Of a DNA stretch of 64,000 nt, positions 45,373 to 58,401 are shown piece after piece (the first letter of the stretch is position 1; each line of letters begins with the position of its first letter). Location of the stretch: the NCBI RefSeq assembly GCF_964355755.1, contig NC_092674.1, positions 28,260,001 to 28,324,000 on the forward strand. The letters are read 5' to 3'. The stretch is from Antedon mediterranea. Its lineage: Eukaryota > Echinodermata > Crinoidea > Comatulida > Antedonidae. The translations under genes were made by a program, and so were the position numbers. The notes beneath the pieces were generated by a model. That model saw nothing but the letters and a program-made list of their open reading frames with translations, ran no database searches and was not told the origin of the DNA.

Positions 45373-48129
45373 CTTCGCATGGTACATCGGCTGATGGATC
45401 TCCGATGTAGCCGTCAACACACGCACAGTCAGTTTTACTTGTACTTCCTTCAGATGTGGTGGAATGCATTGGACATAGTGTGCAGTCTTGATTGCTATAG
45501 GACCCTTTGTATGTTCCAATAGCACATTCTAATTGAGAAATCAATAAACATGCGAGTCAATAGCAGGCGATTGTAACGTAATATTTATTGCTATACAAAG
45601 GAGAGGATAAAAGATCAAACAGCGTCCGATAGGCCTACAACAATCAAGGAAAACGTCTGATATTAACAGAGACTAATGGCCCTTTTATAAGCTCGGTATC
45701 CAAATATCGTATAGCGCCACGTAGTATCTTTGCATTTGAACGCAACGCAAGGAGGTAGCTTCTGATTGGTTAAGTTGTGTTGCGCTCTCGTCATTGTTTC
45801 GTTGTTCAAGTGGGAAACAATCTTCGGAAGTTTGTTTCAGAAAGGTTTTTCAACATAAAAACAAGATATATTTACGAAATTAATAATTCATACACAGAAC
45901 AGAAATACAAATTTAAATAAATTTTAAAAAGGACAATTTTTTAAAATTAATAAATACATGAATTTACGCAAGAATTAAAAAGCCTACGATATATTGTATA
46001 ACGAAACTAAGGTGGTAATAGATTAGGCCTACTTACTTGTACATTGTCCCTTAGTTCCTTCACCTGTATATCCTTCAGCGCATGCGCACTCTATGGAACC
46101 ACTATTCGTAGCACAAGCGCAAAGTGCGTTGGCATCACAACAGTCCGAACCAGCGCCACATATGGCATTACAAACAGACCCATCGATATTATAGTCCCAC
46201 GAGTCCGAATCTTGCACATCTTAAAAAGGAAATAGACCAATTAAGTCACAGTAGTCCGAAGATAAACTAAGTATTTAGTACACTACCGTAAGTGGGAAAA
46301 TATCTTCTTTTTTCAGCTTTTCTACCTTGTTGATATTTTAAAAACAAATTAGGCTACTTACTAAATTTGGTAGTGCTAGTTTAGTTTTATGCGTTGGGCC
46401 TACAAATCAGGTTTAAAATTCTCATCAAGTTTAATTCAACCAAAACAAATTAGGGATGACTAGTCTCAGAGATAAAGATAATATTGTTCTTTGCAAGTAC
46501 TTAGTTACCTTTTTTTTAAACACATCCTAAATCTTGGCATTTCAGAATATTATAAACTTAAGAGAAGTTAATACCAAATTAAGTTTGTCTCACCTCCTTT
46601 CAATCTAGAGGAAAGGTCACTGATCTTTCCAAGTTGATCTAATAAGTATACGTTGCCTGATGTAGCTATTCCAGTCAACTCGACTTGGTTGATTCCTTCA
46701 CCAAGCCCGATGGAAAATATCGTTATTCCTTTGGCCTTCATCTCGTTAGCTTTGGCTACAGGGGAGCCACCATTCGATTGTCCATCAGTTAGAAGCATTA
46801 CAAGCCTAGAACATGCAATGAAATATAATGATGATAAGGCCTATGTCCAAATCTGTGTCTACACTATCAAACTTTATGTGACAAAAGAATGTGATGTGCC
46901 CATATATGGACATGATGATGTCATATCACTACCATATTTGGGCACATCGCACTTTCAATTTTGTCACATAACGTTTGATAGTGTAGACAGAGATTTATTT
47001 TAGAAAAAGATTGTGTCTTTAACAATTTTGAAACAAAACAATGGGCCTATATTGGTCGCCGAAAACATAAATATAGACGAATACAAACAATGTATGTACA
47101 AAGAGAAAAGTACAAAGATCTTGAATTTTCCAGTAAAGATAAAGTATAAAGTAACGTATTTAACACATTACAGACCCTATGATACTAAGTTGAAGAAAGT
47201 TACTGTGAAGAGTGTAAGAGAGAAAAGTTTTGGAGTATCAAGGTATCTTTAAAAAAAAACCATTTCCTTCGGAGGATTAGGAAATTGAACCAAATCAATA
47301 AATTCGGTTCTATACACCGTGATCCGGGATTAAACATAATCCCAGATAGAAGCCTATAAGGAAATACATTATTTTGTCAAGGAAGGTCGTGGAAAAAGGT
47401 ATTATTAAAGATAGGACAATATATGGAGAATTTCATGCCAACTTCCTTGTGTTTTTTTTACAGGATGGATCAACTATTTTATAATTTATCTTGCTTAGAA
47501 ACTTCTTTTGAGGCTTAGGGAGTAGAGTTGTCGTGAGTTACAACCCTGGCATTAGGTCAGAATTGAACCCCGGACCTTAAGATTAGAAGGAAAGCACGTT
47601 AACCACCAAGCTACAGCTCCACTACATACTACTATATTTTTTTCTATAAATACATTTTTCAGACTAACCTTGGAGCATCAGGCCTGCCATTTGCAAGAAG
47701 CTCATCCGCTCGAGTAAGAGCTCCTAGAGTGTATGTTCCACCTCCAGTGTAAGGCAGAGCATCTTCAAGCTGTCCAAGAAGCGTACACTTATTTTTATCC
47801 GTCGCTTCAGTGATATGATCTATCCTCGTATAAATCTGCGTACCCGACGAGTACGACACGATCGCGACCCGAGCTGTATCCGCTGACACTGTGAATATTG
47901 TTGAAATCTGACGAACAAAGTCCACCTCTAAAGGCCATCTAGAAGCCCCAATACTACCAGAACTATCCAAAAGGAATACAATTTCACTTGGCGCGTTCTG
48001 AAATTCTTCGAGATTGGCTAGCAGTCTCAGCGCGTTTTCTTCCACTTGATCTTGGCATCGACCAAATGTTAATAAAATTGCAAAACAGACGGCCTGGCAG
48101 AGGCGGTATTTAGAGCCTAAATACAGCAT
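45373..48129 (-). CDS. Gene A exons 1-4: signal peptide, VWA, EGF-like and GCC2/GCC3 (5' end of SVEP1-like gene)
   Basis: Exons 47669-48129, 46594-46805, 46037-46219 and 45373-45528. The start ATG at 48127-48129 opens a signal peptide (CQAVCFAILLTFGRCQ). The VWA domain follows, with a complete MIDAS: DSSGS, a Thr in the middle, and LLTDG. Next come a cysteine-rich EGF-like unit (CNAICGAGSDCCDANALCAC, CACAEGYTGEG) and a GCC2/GCC3 unit (CAIGTYKGSYSNQDCTLCP). This is the N-terminal order of sushi, von Willebrand factor type A, EGF and pentraxin protein 1. With the downstream exons it gives about 2456, 2331 or 2807 residues according to the 3' end. Total lengths are divisible by three for all three forms. 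Secreted extracellular matrix role is from the family. Confidence 0.85.
45690..45835. repeat. Degraded MITE-1 copy
   Basis: Contains AACGCAACGCAAGGAGGTA, TGATTGGTTAA and CAAGTGGGAAACAA, all MITE-1 words, with decayed arms. Confidence 0.5.
46851..46995. mobile_element. MITE-2 copy
   Basis: Inverted ends ATCTGTGTCTACACTATC and GATAGTGTAGACAGAGAT with the full core. In the intron between gene A exons 1 and 2; the matching gene B intron lacks it, so it inserted after the duplication or was lost in B. Confidence 0.85.
47510..47630 (-). repeat. SINE-2 copy with tRNA-like head
   Basis: Minus strand: GGAGCTGTAGCTTGGTGGTT (box A) and GGGGTTCAATTC (box B). Same family as 15615-15720. In gene A intron 1. 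Confidence 0.65.
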
Positions 48130-49437
48130 GTCTTAGGCTGGTCAACTTTACTGCTTTACTGTACTTCCTACGTAGTCCATTCTGCTTTTATACACTTCCT
48201 TAAAAACTTTCCTTGATGTACATTGTTTATTTTATCAATCGTTTCCGATTATCCAGGAAAAGGGGCTTGGTTAGGTACTTTGCAACTCTTTCCCGCACAG
48301 CAGACCGCATCCACTCCCTGGATTATAATTAATCCGAATGGACCTTAATTTCATCTGATTGATCGACATTTGTTCTAAATAAGAAAAGGCAGAACTACGA
48401 AACACATATTCAAGTCAAAGTTAAAAAGTCTAAAAAAATGTAATGAATAGGACGGTAAGCGATAACAAAAGACAAAGAATGTACGGTAATTGAAAAAAAG
48501 TAAAAGATGATTAATGTCTGCAAATCATGGTTTCGCTTGATACCCACTGCATGTCCCGCATAATCATTAGATATTAAAATATCAAAAATAACTATAGTAA
48601 TGATACAATCAGTAATATTGAGGAGATTTTTTGTTTTGTACATTGTGGGACTTACTTCAGCTGCTCATTGTCTTTTGCTTATACTGAGCATCTTCATGCT
48701 CTGAGCATGTGCATTTGCCCGCCGTGTGTCAGATTAGATGCTACTAGTAGATTATAAGCATTAGTTTTTAAACCAGGACACCATGCAAATTTCTGAATTT
48801 TATATCAGATTTATTTCCTATTGGTTGTCAAAAACTGCTCTTTAAAGCTCAGATACAGGCATGAATTTTAAATATAATATCTGGTTAATTGTACATAAAT
48901 CAAATATTTGTAATAGAAATCAAGACGAAAAAGCATGAATTTCCCTTAATATGGTCAAATACAAAATTTGGCAAAAATTTGCCATAAAAACCAGGAAGAC
49001 TTTTTTTCAGTAGTTAGGTAGTTTAACCTATGTAATAACATGTCTGGTGACTCCCTAGAAGGTGAAAAAAGATGGTGGATATACGGTGGATAATTTTTGC
49101 TTTAGCATGAAAATAAAAATCTGAAGTTGAATAAAAATACTAGAAATGTAAAATTCAAGTTATATTACCTATATTTAGTCATTTGATAACATTTTTTACC
49201 ACACCGTTTATTTTTCATAGCTTTTTAAAATGCCTCTCTATTTACAAAATTTGTGTATAAAAGAATAGAGATTTTACTGTGTAAGTTGAACTATCCCCCC
49301 ACTGATAAGAAAGTGCTTATTTTCAACAAGCTCGTGTAACACAAATAAAATCCCAAAAATTATGAAACATAGGGGAAACTATAGATCGATAATTATTGGA
49401 ATGTATGATCAATAGAAATTTTTTGCCCGCACCTGGC

Positions 49438-49568
49438 CTTTAAGCTTGGTTTCTAAATCGCAAGTGAGTTGACCAATCACAGGCGACAGGTCGAATGGTT
49501 GATCACGTGTTGTGATTGGTCAAATTACTAGCGTCCTTGCGCTACGTACAAAGTGGGAATCAAGCTTG
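49438..49568. mobile_element. MITE-1 copy
   Basis: Ends AAGCTTGGTTTCTAAAT and GTGGGAATCAAGCTT. Core GACCAATCACAGGCGACAGG with its inverse GTTGTGATTGGTC. Confidence 0.75.
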
Positions 49569-50209
49569 AAATCAACGGAGAGAAACATGCATTTTGAAAA
49601 TCTAAATGGAATTGAAGCAATAGAAACAGCATCAGGAAGTTGTACGAAATTATACCCGGATTTGGTCGAGGCAATTATTGGCAACTTTTTTGATAGATAA
49701 GGAAACTTTAATTTAAAACTTAAAGACTTACAAATGGGCAATCGGATGTCCAGACACACTCGTTAATGCATCTTGTCACTAAAGGGATATTCCCAGTTTT
49801 GTTGTAAAAATAACGAATAATAAAAATGGAAAACAATCTTGTGCTTATTTCCGTAAAGTTTATTATAACGTTGACATACATGTTAACAGGTAAATGAGGA
49901 GGATTATGGTTAGGATATTTATTATTCATTTAACATTTATTTAGAAATCAAGAAATAAAAGAAGTATACATTTACAATATGGGATGGAAGTGATGGATGG
50001 TGGTCGGCGATTTAGAAATCAGTCTTCGGGCCGAAACCCTACATAAGATAAGATTAAATGTAACCAGGGAACAGTGACAATTCACTCTTTCCTGCTGTAA
50101 CATACGATTCAGATGAAGGATGGCGGGAAAATATATTATAATAAAAAAAAAAATGTTTAATTATTTTTGACGAAGAAAACTGGTCTACACTTTGAAACTT
50201 CCTTTCCTA

Positions 50210-50331
50210 AAACTCTGTCTACACTATCAGACTAGTTTGAGAAAAAAGTGTGATGTGCCCAAATATAATGTAATGACATCACCATCCATGGGAACTTTGT
50301 CACATAAAGTTTGATAGTGTAGACAGAGCTT
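50210..50331. mobile_element. MITE-2 copy
   Basis: Ends AACTCTGTCTACACTATC and GATAGTGTAGACAGAGCTTA; slightly shortened core. Confidence 0.8.
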
Positions 50332-51794
50332 AAATAAAGTTTACTACTGAAGACTAGGCTCAACTCTTTCTTTTTTGGAATGAAACACATGGATCATAAT
50401 GTGCAGTTTCTCATTAATTCGGGAAATTCCCAGATTTGTTTTTGACTTTATAAAGATAATGGAGAATAATTGTTTTATCATGTCAGTGTGACTGATGACA
50501 TATGCTATATCCTGAAATGGGTTCTATTAGTGACAAGCAAAAGGAAAGAAAATGGAAAAACATTGGAAACAGTTTGATCTATTTCTAACAGCCAATATAA
50601 ATAACATTAAGAAGGCAGTTTGAAGAAATGAAATTATAAACGCGCTCTTTTTCTTTCCTGTGTAACATTTCGTATTAACTTAAATAATTTGTCTTTCTCT
50701 TTTTTTCATCTTCGAAGAATAAATAAGGGAAAACACAAACTTCTTTTCCTGTTATTAAATAGCCCTAAATCTGTTTTACCAGGTCAGTGTAAAACACGGA
50801 CCTAGAAATAATACCTATAAAACTACAGCGATGGCTTGAGGGTGCGCTCGAATCAACCGCTTAATCCTCTAGTAAGTGACGTGTGCACATGGTTCTTGAA
50901 ACTTTAAAAAGAACTTAAGTAAACTTTAATATCGGGAATAGTACATAAGTGAAAGGTATGAAGGAATGTGCAAGATCCTAAAGAAAAACTACAAAACAAG
51001 AAAACACATTTCAGAAAACAACTGCTTAGGCCTACAACATTATTACAACAAGTAAATACGTGTTATTAGTTGAAATTTAAAATCTTTTTAGTGTGTTAAT
51101 TTATATATAATATAGATATAGACAATAAAAAATATCAAAATAGACAAAATACGTCATTGCTATTTATAGATAAAGCCAAAATCATAATACAGAAGCTATT
51201 GTAAATCATGTTAACAATCGATCTTTTCAATAGCAACTTCAGTTCCTTGACCTGACGTGACTACTATGCTCCGTTTTATCTAATTCTACATATAGTTTTC
51301 ATTGTAACATTACAGTATAATTCAACATCATTTCAGGATGCCATCTAGGAGTGTACGCCTAATAACATACGGTCTAATTCCGCCAATCCGTCCGGGTATA
51401 AAATCAGATATAAGCCGATAACATACACACGCGCTCATCTGCACGTAACAATTTTCATGTACTAATTTCGATCGAAGAGATACGAAAACCCGATGGCAGA
51501 AAGTGATTTAAAAAAAAAATTAATACGCATGCGCACAAGTTGGCATTGAATTCGAAAAGTGGAATAGACGGGCTTTAGTGGTGAGTAATATTTTGTAACT
51601 TCTGTGTCAAATCAAAATCTGCATTTTCACCTTTCGGCAAATGTGAAAAACGTTCAAACATCTTTTTTTCTTTATTTATTTGCTAGGCCTATTTTGATTT
51701 CCAATTTTGCAAATTAAAATACTATATTTGATACTATACTTTCGCTATATTTGAATGATAATTTAATGCAACATTTAAATCACAAGATATAAAA

Positions 51795-54700
51795 TTATCC
51801 CAAGTCAACACCGTCAGTTCCACAATAAACATTCACGTTTTCCACTTTACACGTGTCGGGATCGTTACAGAGACCAGGAAAGATTGCATTCAAGTCTTGA
51901 AACTGACTGATGAAGTTATTCTGGATTTCTAGTTTCCCTTCTGGTGATGCGCAACGGTCAGCATAATACTGGACACTCAGATCAACATTACCATTCGTTG
52001 GAACCGTTACTTTATAAAACAAAAGTACTAAATTAGTCTGATTCCACCATTTTCTATAAGCTTTAGTCACGGGGTGTATTTGGATGTTTATGAATATCAT
52101 AAACATGTATTAAATTTTGTTTTCATCTCCTTCGAATTTAAAGTTTGAATCCAATGCTTGTGTAACTTCATGATATAACAGTAACCATGATGATGTTAGC
52201 ATCTCAAGTAATCTTGATCTCAATAATTCACTATGATATAAAAAAAAGGATAACTTACCAGAACAATCTGGCCATGGAATTACAAACTCCATTGTGGAAT
52301 CTCTTGTAAATGATGGAAACAAAACCCATTCTGGCGTAGCACCAGTGGTAGAGCAGTAGTACAATTCCTCTGGCGTACGTGAAAAGTCAAAATCCTTCTG
52401 ACAGGAAACAGTGCAGAATTGACCTCCAAGCCAAGTCTCACAAGCGAGAGCTCCATTCAAAGGAGAGGGGTAAAAGGGGCATGAATGTTCTACAGAAAAA
52501 AGGTGTAATTTTATTTACGAACTACGGTTTGTAGGACAGAATAGGTAGAGGATGTAAACATGTTTACTTACGTCTAACCTGTACAAAGAAAGTACAGACT
52601 TCTAAGTTACCAGCCTCATCTCTACCCTCAATGCGTATTTCTTGTTTCTCACCCCTGTAGAACTCGCTCCCAGACTGCCTATGATGAGTGAGTATCACGT
52701 CTTTGTTGGAATTATCAATAAACACTGGGTCTTCCCAGGTTACACTTGTTTTATACGTATTACTGCTTTCAGTTATATCTTCAGGACAGGATACTAAGGT
52801 TGGTTTTTCCACATCTGCCATGTAAAAACAATTTATACTTTGTTTACCTAAAACTCTGAAACTCCAGAATATATTGAAACGATAATTTTGACAAATATAC
52901 AGATCCTGTAAGTAACAATATTACGTATATTGCCTTTCTTCATACTGAAATCGTAAAAAACTGACATTCTAACCTTTGACCGTTACTATAAAAGTACAGG
53001 GCTCAGACTCCACGTTATTGCCATCCGTTGCGGTGTATCGGACGGTTGTTTCACCGATTTCAAACGTATCCCCAGGATTGTTACTTGCATTGATGACAGG
53101 TTGAAGGCCGGAGTTATCAGTCGCTAATGGGGGTACCCACAATACCACTGCTGAGCTTAAGCCAGGGTCATTGCCCTGATCTATATTGTCTGGACAGTTC
53201 GTCAGCTCTGGAGCAGTTGCATCTATCAAAATAACAATAGATCATCAAACGATAAATACAATTAAAGCTATAATTAAAACCACAATTTGATAATCCAGAG
53301 TCAAGATTTGAACTCATTACTTTGGAATTGGTAACCAGGCAACATGGACGACTAATTATTAAGAAAAGCATATCTAACTAAGTACAAGTAAATCGTAAAA
53401 CATCAGGGTCAATACAGTACCTTCAGTTCCACAGTAAACATTAGCATTTTCCACTTTACATCTATTTGGATCGTTACAAATACCAGGAAAGAATCTATTC
53501 AAGTCTTGAAACTGACTGATCAAGTTATTCTGGATTTCTAGTTTCCCTTCTGGAGATGCACAGCGGTCAGCATAGTACTGCACACTCAGATCAACACTAG
53601 CATTTGATGGTACTATTACTATTAAAAACAAAACCAGTAAAATTAGTCTGATTTAATTTAGGTTTTTATTATTTTTGTGCGGATTTCATTTCAAAAGTAT
53701 ATATAATGGCATTCAAAAAAATATTTTTGCATATACAGTTATTATATTTCGTAACTTTTAAAACGGTTATATTGCTGTGTTAGCGCTAGTTAGAATTCGT
53801 TATGCATGCGTAATTAATACATGACGTAATACATCCGGGCATAAATAGAGAAGAAACTACACCCATCGTTCAGTGCGAGTACAGGTAATGCGTCATGGTG
53901 TGTAAGAAGCCAGAGATGTAAATAAAGGTGGAATGAATTAGCTGTACTTGACAGAGTAATTGACCGACATCAATTCTAGATTTAATTTTGTGGTTTCTGC
54001 TTTTCTAATAAGAAGTGGTTTCATCTGTATGACTCGTATTACATAATAAACACCAATGATATTTAGTAGCCCCAAGGCAACCCAACAACAGGACGCTGAG
54101 CTCGCCTTGCCAAGATAGGAACTTGTAACAGTCCTTTGATCTTATGTATAGGTGCGACAAATACCAACAGTACTGTACTATGTACATAATTATTCTCCGT
54201 GACAGTGTCTTTAAACCAAACATTTCAAGAAGACAATTAGCCAATCAAAAGGTATTAGGAGGCGTGGAACTGGTCATGTCGCAGCCAAAGAAACCCTTTA
54301 ATCTCCTCCGGAGATCAGTATCTTTGTTGTTAGATTGCTTTGGTAGTTCTATGATCAATGATACTCTTATCTATAATGCAATTAACTCTCGTCGGGATTC
54401 TCTAAACCTTCAAGCTGATCTGGACCGACTTGGTCTGTGGAGCCAACCAACTCGCATGCCTCTCAATGTTATGACGAATGTCCTGCATGTATACGTTGGT
54501 GTAACAGACAGTTGTCTAATTATCTTTTGGCTGGCTCTCCAATTCGTCCGGTGACATCTTTTAAATACCTTGGTGTTACTTTTAACTCAAAATTGACCTG
54601 GGATGACCATTTCCATGTCATTGTTTCCAAAGCTAAACGTGTGTTGGGCTTTGTTTGAAGTGTGGCTGGACAGTGCATTTTTGTCTTTGTACAAAGGTCT

Positions 54701-57700
54701 TGATTTGCCTGGTCTGGAGTATGCGCAACGTAACCTGCTTGGTTTCTATGGACGATGTCTTTGTAAGATCGGCTTGAGAGGGTCCATAGGAGAACAACTC
54801 GTCTTGCTCTTGCAGCATCGTGAACAGATGTGCTATGAGGAGAGGTTAAATTTGCTTTCAGTTTCATCTTTGTCCGTTAGAAGAGATACATTTCTTATTC
54901 TATTTTGTTTCAAAGTTCAGGTGGGTTTCTGGAATGCAGCACAGTTCATGACTGTATTTTAATAAATACCTGTCACAATGATCGCCTGTGCTTACGTCAT
55001 CAAGCATCAAGAACACAGGCTTTTTTTATTCGATAGCCATCAGATTACCCCGTGTCTGGGACCAGCTTCCCAGACCACTGACAGATGCTGCAGTCCAGAA
55101 AGCCCATTAGCCTTCATTAGAAAAGTTCACATTCATTTTGATTCGCTTTACCTGTATTTTGTGTCTTTTATGTGTAAACTGACTTTGGGGTTGGGTCAAC
55201 TGGTTCAGCTACAGTGATTAATTTGACTTATGTTGACCCTGGTCTCCCCAATTTCAGTTTTTTGGTTATATATAATTATACTGAAATAGACCGAATAAAT
55301 AATGAAATGAAAATGTTCTATGAATCTGTTATTTGAAATAGCAATCATCAAGAATTGCAAACAAAATTCTGAGAAAATAAAAAAAAAGAAAAAGTCCTTC
55401 TGAAAAAAAAATCATTGTGATTTATTTATTTATTTAATGTCTTTAGGCAATGTGGCCAAGGATTACCAATAGTGAATTAATCACTGTCCTATCAGATAGG
55501 TGGTAATCCCCCTGATACAGGGGCTATTGTGTGAACCAGTTCACCGGGGTAACCCCCTACTCTTTTTCGAATAATGAACTGGGTTCTTTAAAGTACACAC
55601 AGGTTATAACTGTGTACACTGGACCTACGGTTTATAGTCCTTATCCGAGAAAACTTGTTCCACCACCAGAACTAGGAGCGAGTCGGCCTCGAACCCTTGC
55701 CGATGTTGTTGTTGGCTCTTTAGGTACGGTAAACGGCGCCCCTGCCTTAACCGCTCGGCCATATGACATGTAAATGTCATTCGTTACCCAGACCCATACT
55801 TACACAGGACAACTCAATCTCAATAGAACAATTCACGTTAGTATATTAAAAACCATTGTTAGTACGACTAAGCCAAGACAAACTTACCAGAACAATTTGG
55901 CCATGGCATTATAAACTCCAACGTGGGATCCCTTGTGAATGATGGAAACATCGACCATTCTGTCCCATCACAATAGTACACTTCCTCTGGCGTGCTTGAA
56001 AAGTCAAAATTCTTCTGACAGGAAACAGTACAGAATTGAATTCCAAGCCAAGTCTCACAAGCGAGGGCTCCATTCAAAGGAGAGGGGTAGAATTGACATG
56101 GGTAAACTACACGAGAAACAAAATGGTACTTTAGTACTGTTTACTTGCAGATCAGAGCGACTCAAACACAGAAAGCACTTTAACATTACTAAATACGGAA
56201 CATATTAATTCATTAACTTTTCCATCCTTATGCGTGTTTTATTACGGTAATTGTTGAGATTTATCTTGTTCTTGGTTTTTTTTTTTATTATTCAAACATA
56301 TTATCAAATACTTGGTTGGCTTCTATGTAAAAGGTATATACATTAACCAAACATACGTTTTTGGCATGGGATATCGGCTGATGGATCTCCGATGTAGCCC
56401 TCGACACAAGTAGGCCTACAGTCAGTTTTACTTGTGCTTCCTTCAGATGCAGTGGTTGAATGCATTGGACATAGTGTGCAGTCTTGATTGCTATAGGACC
56501 CTTTGTATGTTCCAATAGCACATTCTAATTATGATTGAAAATAAGTACATAGATAAATAAATAAAACAAAATATGATAAAGTAGCCTCAGTGAGAAATAA
56601 AAATTACATTAATAATTATTACATTTAAGTGAACAATAATAACGATGATATTCATGTATACATATTTGTTTTGTGACGACCACGCTTGGTTCCCACTACA
56701 GACGCAACACAAGGAAGTAACGCAACGTAAGTCAGTTGACCAATCACAAGCGATGGCTTATTCGAACTGTCGCTTGTCATTGGTCAACACGCTTACATAG
56801 GGAACCAAGCCTAAGTAACTCTTACGTCTTATGTTACCTACGTGTACATTGTCCCTTAGTTCCTTCACCCGTATATCCTTCAGCGCATGCGCACTCTATA
56901 GAGCCACTATTCGTAGCGCAAGCACAAAGTGCGTTGGCATCACAACAGTCCGATCCAGCGTCACATATGGCATTACAAACAGACCCATCGATATTATAGT
57001 CCCACGAGTCCGAATCTTGCACATCTTTAAATTGAAATAGACTGATTAAGTAACATGAAATGTGTCGCATATCATTCCAGTACTGCTGTACGAGTCTGGT
57101 ACCAGTTCATGCAACAAAAAATAATCCCAAACCCGTGTCTCACCTCCTTTCAACCTAGAGGAAAGATCACTTATCTTCCCAGGTTGATCTAACAAGTAGA
57201 CGTTGTCCTCTGAAGCTATTCCAGTCAACTCGACTTGGTTGATTCCTTCACCAAGCCCGATGGAAAATATCGTTATTCCTTTGGCCTTCATCTCGTTAGC
57301 TTTAACTACAGGGTCACCTCCATTCGATTTTCCAGCAGTTAGAAGCATTACAAGTCTAGAACCAAAGATGATTATTCTTGATTTTTGTTTTAGTTTGAGC
57401 ACGACATACAGAAATATAATGCTGACAATGGGGGAAAATGAGAATAAGCATTGGAATTGCTTTTTCCAGAATTCACTCTTCCTTGTTTTCTTTCTCGAAT
57501 AGCCTAATTCTAAATGTAGTTGTTTTAGCTATTAGTGTAAAGGTTCATCTGGATCTCTGTATAGTATTGATAAATTTCATAAAGCTGTGTCGATGAACCA
57601 GCGAAAGCTCGAGTAAAAACATTAAAGTTTCCGATTTTATTCTCATTGGTTTTAGTTCTTTTTTAAGTTAATGATTTTTATTTAAAATGCTTTCAAACAG

Positions 57701-58401
57701 TCTTGGCGTATCGTTTTTCACCAACAGCACATTTTGATAACAATATCATTCAAACTTGATCAAACAAGAGAATATCATTAGGCCTATTTACTTTCAACAT
57801 TTTATATCCTTTTTTTATTTGATTGAATCTTTTTTTTTCTATTTTGTGGGTTTATCCCACATTTATTCTGTCCATTTATACATAAATTACATAGAATTAT
57901 AGTCTTAATCCTGAATTATATTATTTAATTTTATACTAACCTTGGAGCACCAGGTCTGCCATTTGCCAGAATATTATCAGCTCGATTGAGAGCTCCTAAA
58001 GTGTATCTTCCACCTCCAGTGTAAGGCAGATCATCTTCAAGCTGTCCAAGAAGCGTACACTTATTTTTACCAGTAGGTTCAGTGATATGATCTATCCTCG
58101 TATAAATCTGCGTACCCGACGAATACGACACGATCGCGACACGAGCTGTATCCGCTGACACGGTGAATATTGTTGAAATCTGACGAACAAAGTCCACCTC
58201 TAAAGGCCATCTAGAAGCTCCAATACTATCAGAACTATCCAGAAGGAATACAATTTCACTTGGCGCGTTCTGGAATTCTTCGAGATTACCCAGCAGTCTC
58301 AACGCGTTTTCTTCCACTTGATCTTGGCATCGACCAAATGTTATAACAATTGCAAAACAGACGGCCTGGCAGAGGCGGTATTTAGAGCCTAAAGACAGCA
58401 T
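51795..58401 (-). CDS. Gene B: truncated SVEP1-like paralogue of gene A
   Basis: Ten exons: 57941-58401, 57144-57355, 56842-57024, 56357-56524, 55888-56106, 53421-53618, 52974-53222, 52572-52814, 52259-52489 and 51795-52009; total 2379 bases, about 792 aa. Order: signal peptide, VWA, EGF-like, GCC2/GCC3, Sushi-like, VPSNAS module, HYR, HYR, Sushi-like, VPTNGN module, stop. Exons 1-3 have exactly the lengths of gene A exons 1-3, and the first exons differ at about 13 of 156 residues, so the duplication is recent. The VWA metal site is broken: LLTDG of A is LLTAG here. The three Sushi exons, the RRRR site and everything after are missing. The last exon has a possible donor (GACG|GTGTTG) just before the stop, so a longer transcript is not excluded. 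Confidence 0.8.
54050..54200. repeat. Interspersed element, inverse copy at 61190-61325
   Basis: Shares GATCTTATG, ACCAACAGTACTGTA, AACAACAGGACGCTGAG and neighbouring words with 61190-61325 in reverse complement. Unknown family. Confidence 0.5.
54200..55313 (+). pseudogene. Degenerate LINE reverse transcriptase fragment
   Basis: Pieces in different frames: QADLDRLGLWSQPTRMPLNV (to about 54475), VTSFKYLGVTFNSKLTWDDH (54550-54610), then CYEERLNLLSVSSLSVRRD (54830-54890) and FCFKVQVGF. Multiple frameshifts and stops. The tail GACCGAATAAATAATGAAAT ends near 55313 and resembles a tail at about 13275. Located in the gene B intron between exons 5 and 6. Confidence 0.75.
55430..55770 (-). repeat. 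SINE-1 copy, near complete
   Basis: Minus strand begins ATATGGCCGAGCGGTTAAGG (box A of tRNA-Leu/Ser type), has GGGTTCGAGGCCGACTCGC (box B), then GGATAAGGACTATAAACCGT and TAGGGGGTTACCCCGGTGAA. Best-preserved SINE-1 here. Confidence 0.75.
56690..56815. mobile_element. MITE-1 copy, best preserved
   Basis: Ends GCTTGGTTCCCACTACAGAC and the inverse ATAGGGAACCAAGC. Centre GACCAATCACAAGCGATGG and GCTTGTCATTGGTC. About 125 bp; inserted beside gene B exon 3 and absent from the matching place in gene A. Confidence 0.8.

Larger units (their letters stand above)
48130..51794. other. Region between gene B 3' end and gene A 5' end
   Basis: Promoter region of gene A must lie at the left side of it, but I see no clear TATA box. 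It holds MITE-1 at 49438-49568 and MITE-2 at 50210-50331. The rest is AT-rich with no coding signal. Confidence 0.5.

Noticed and set aside
49512-49700. Plus-strand ORF of 62 codons near MITE-1
   Set aside because: Begins inside the MITE-1 copy, has no recognisable domain and no splice partner.
51795-58401. Gene B as an assembly duplicate (haplotig) of gene A
   Set aside because: B has its own coherent exon order (two Sushi-like and two VPSNAS-type modules), its own MITE-1 and SINE insertions, and coding differences throughout, so it is a real paralogue. A read-depth check would settle it.
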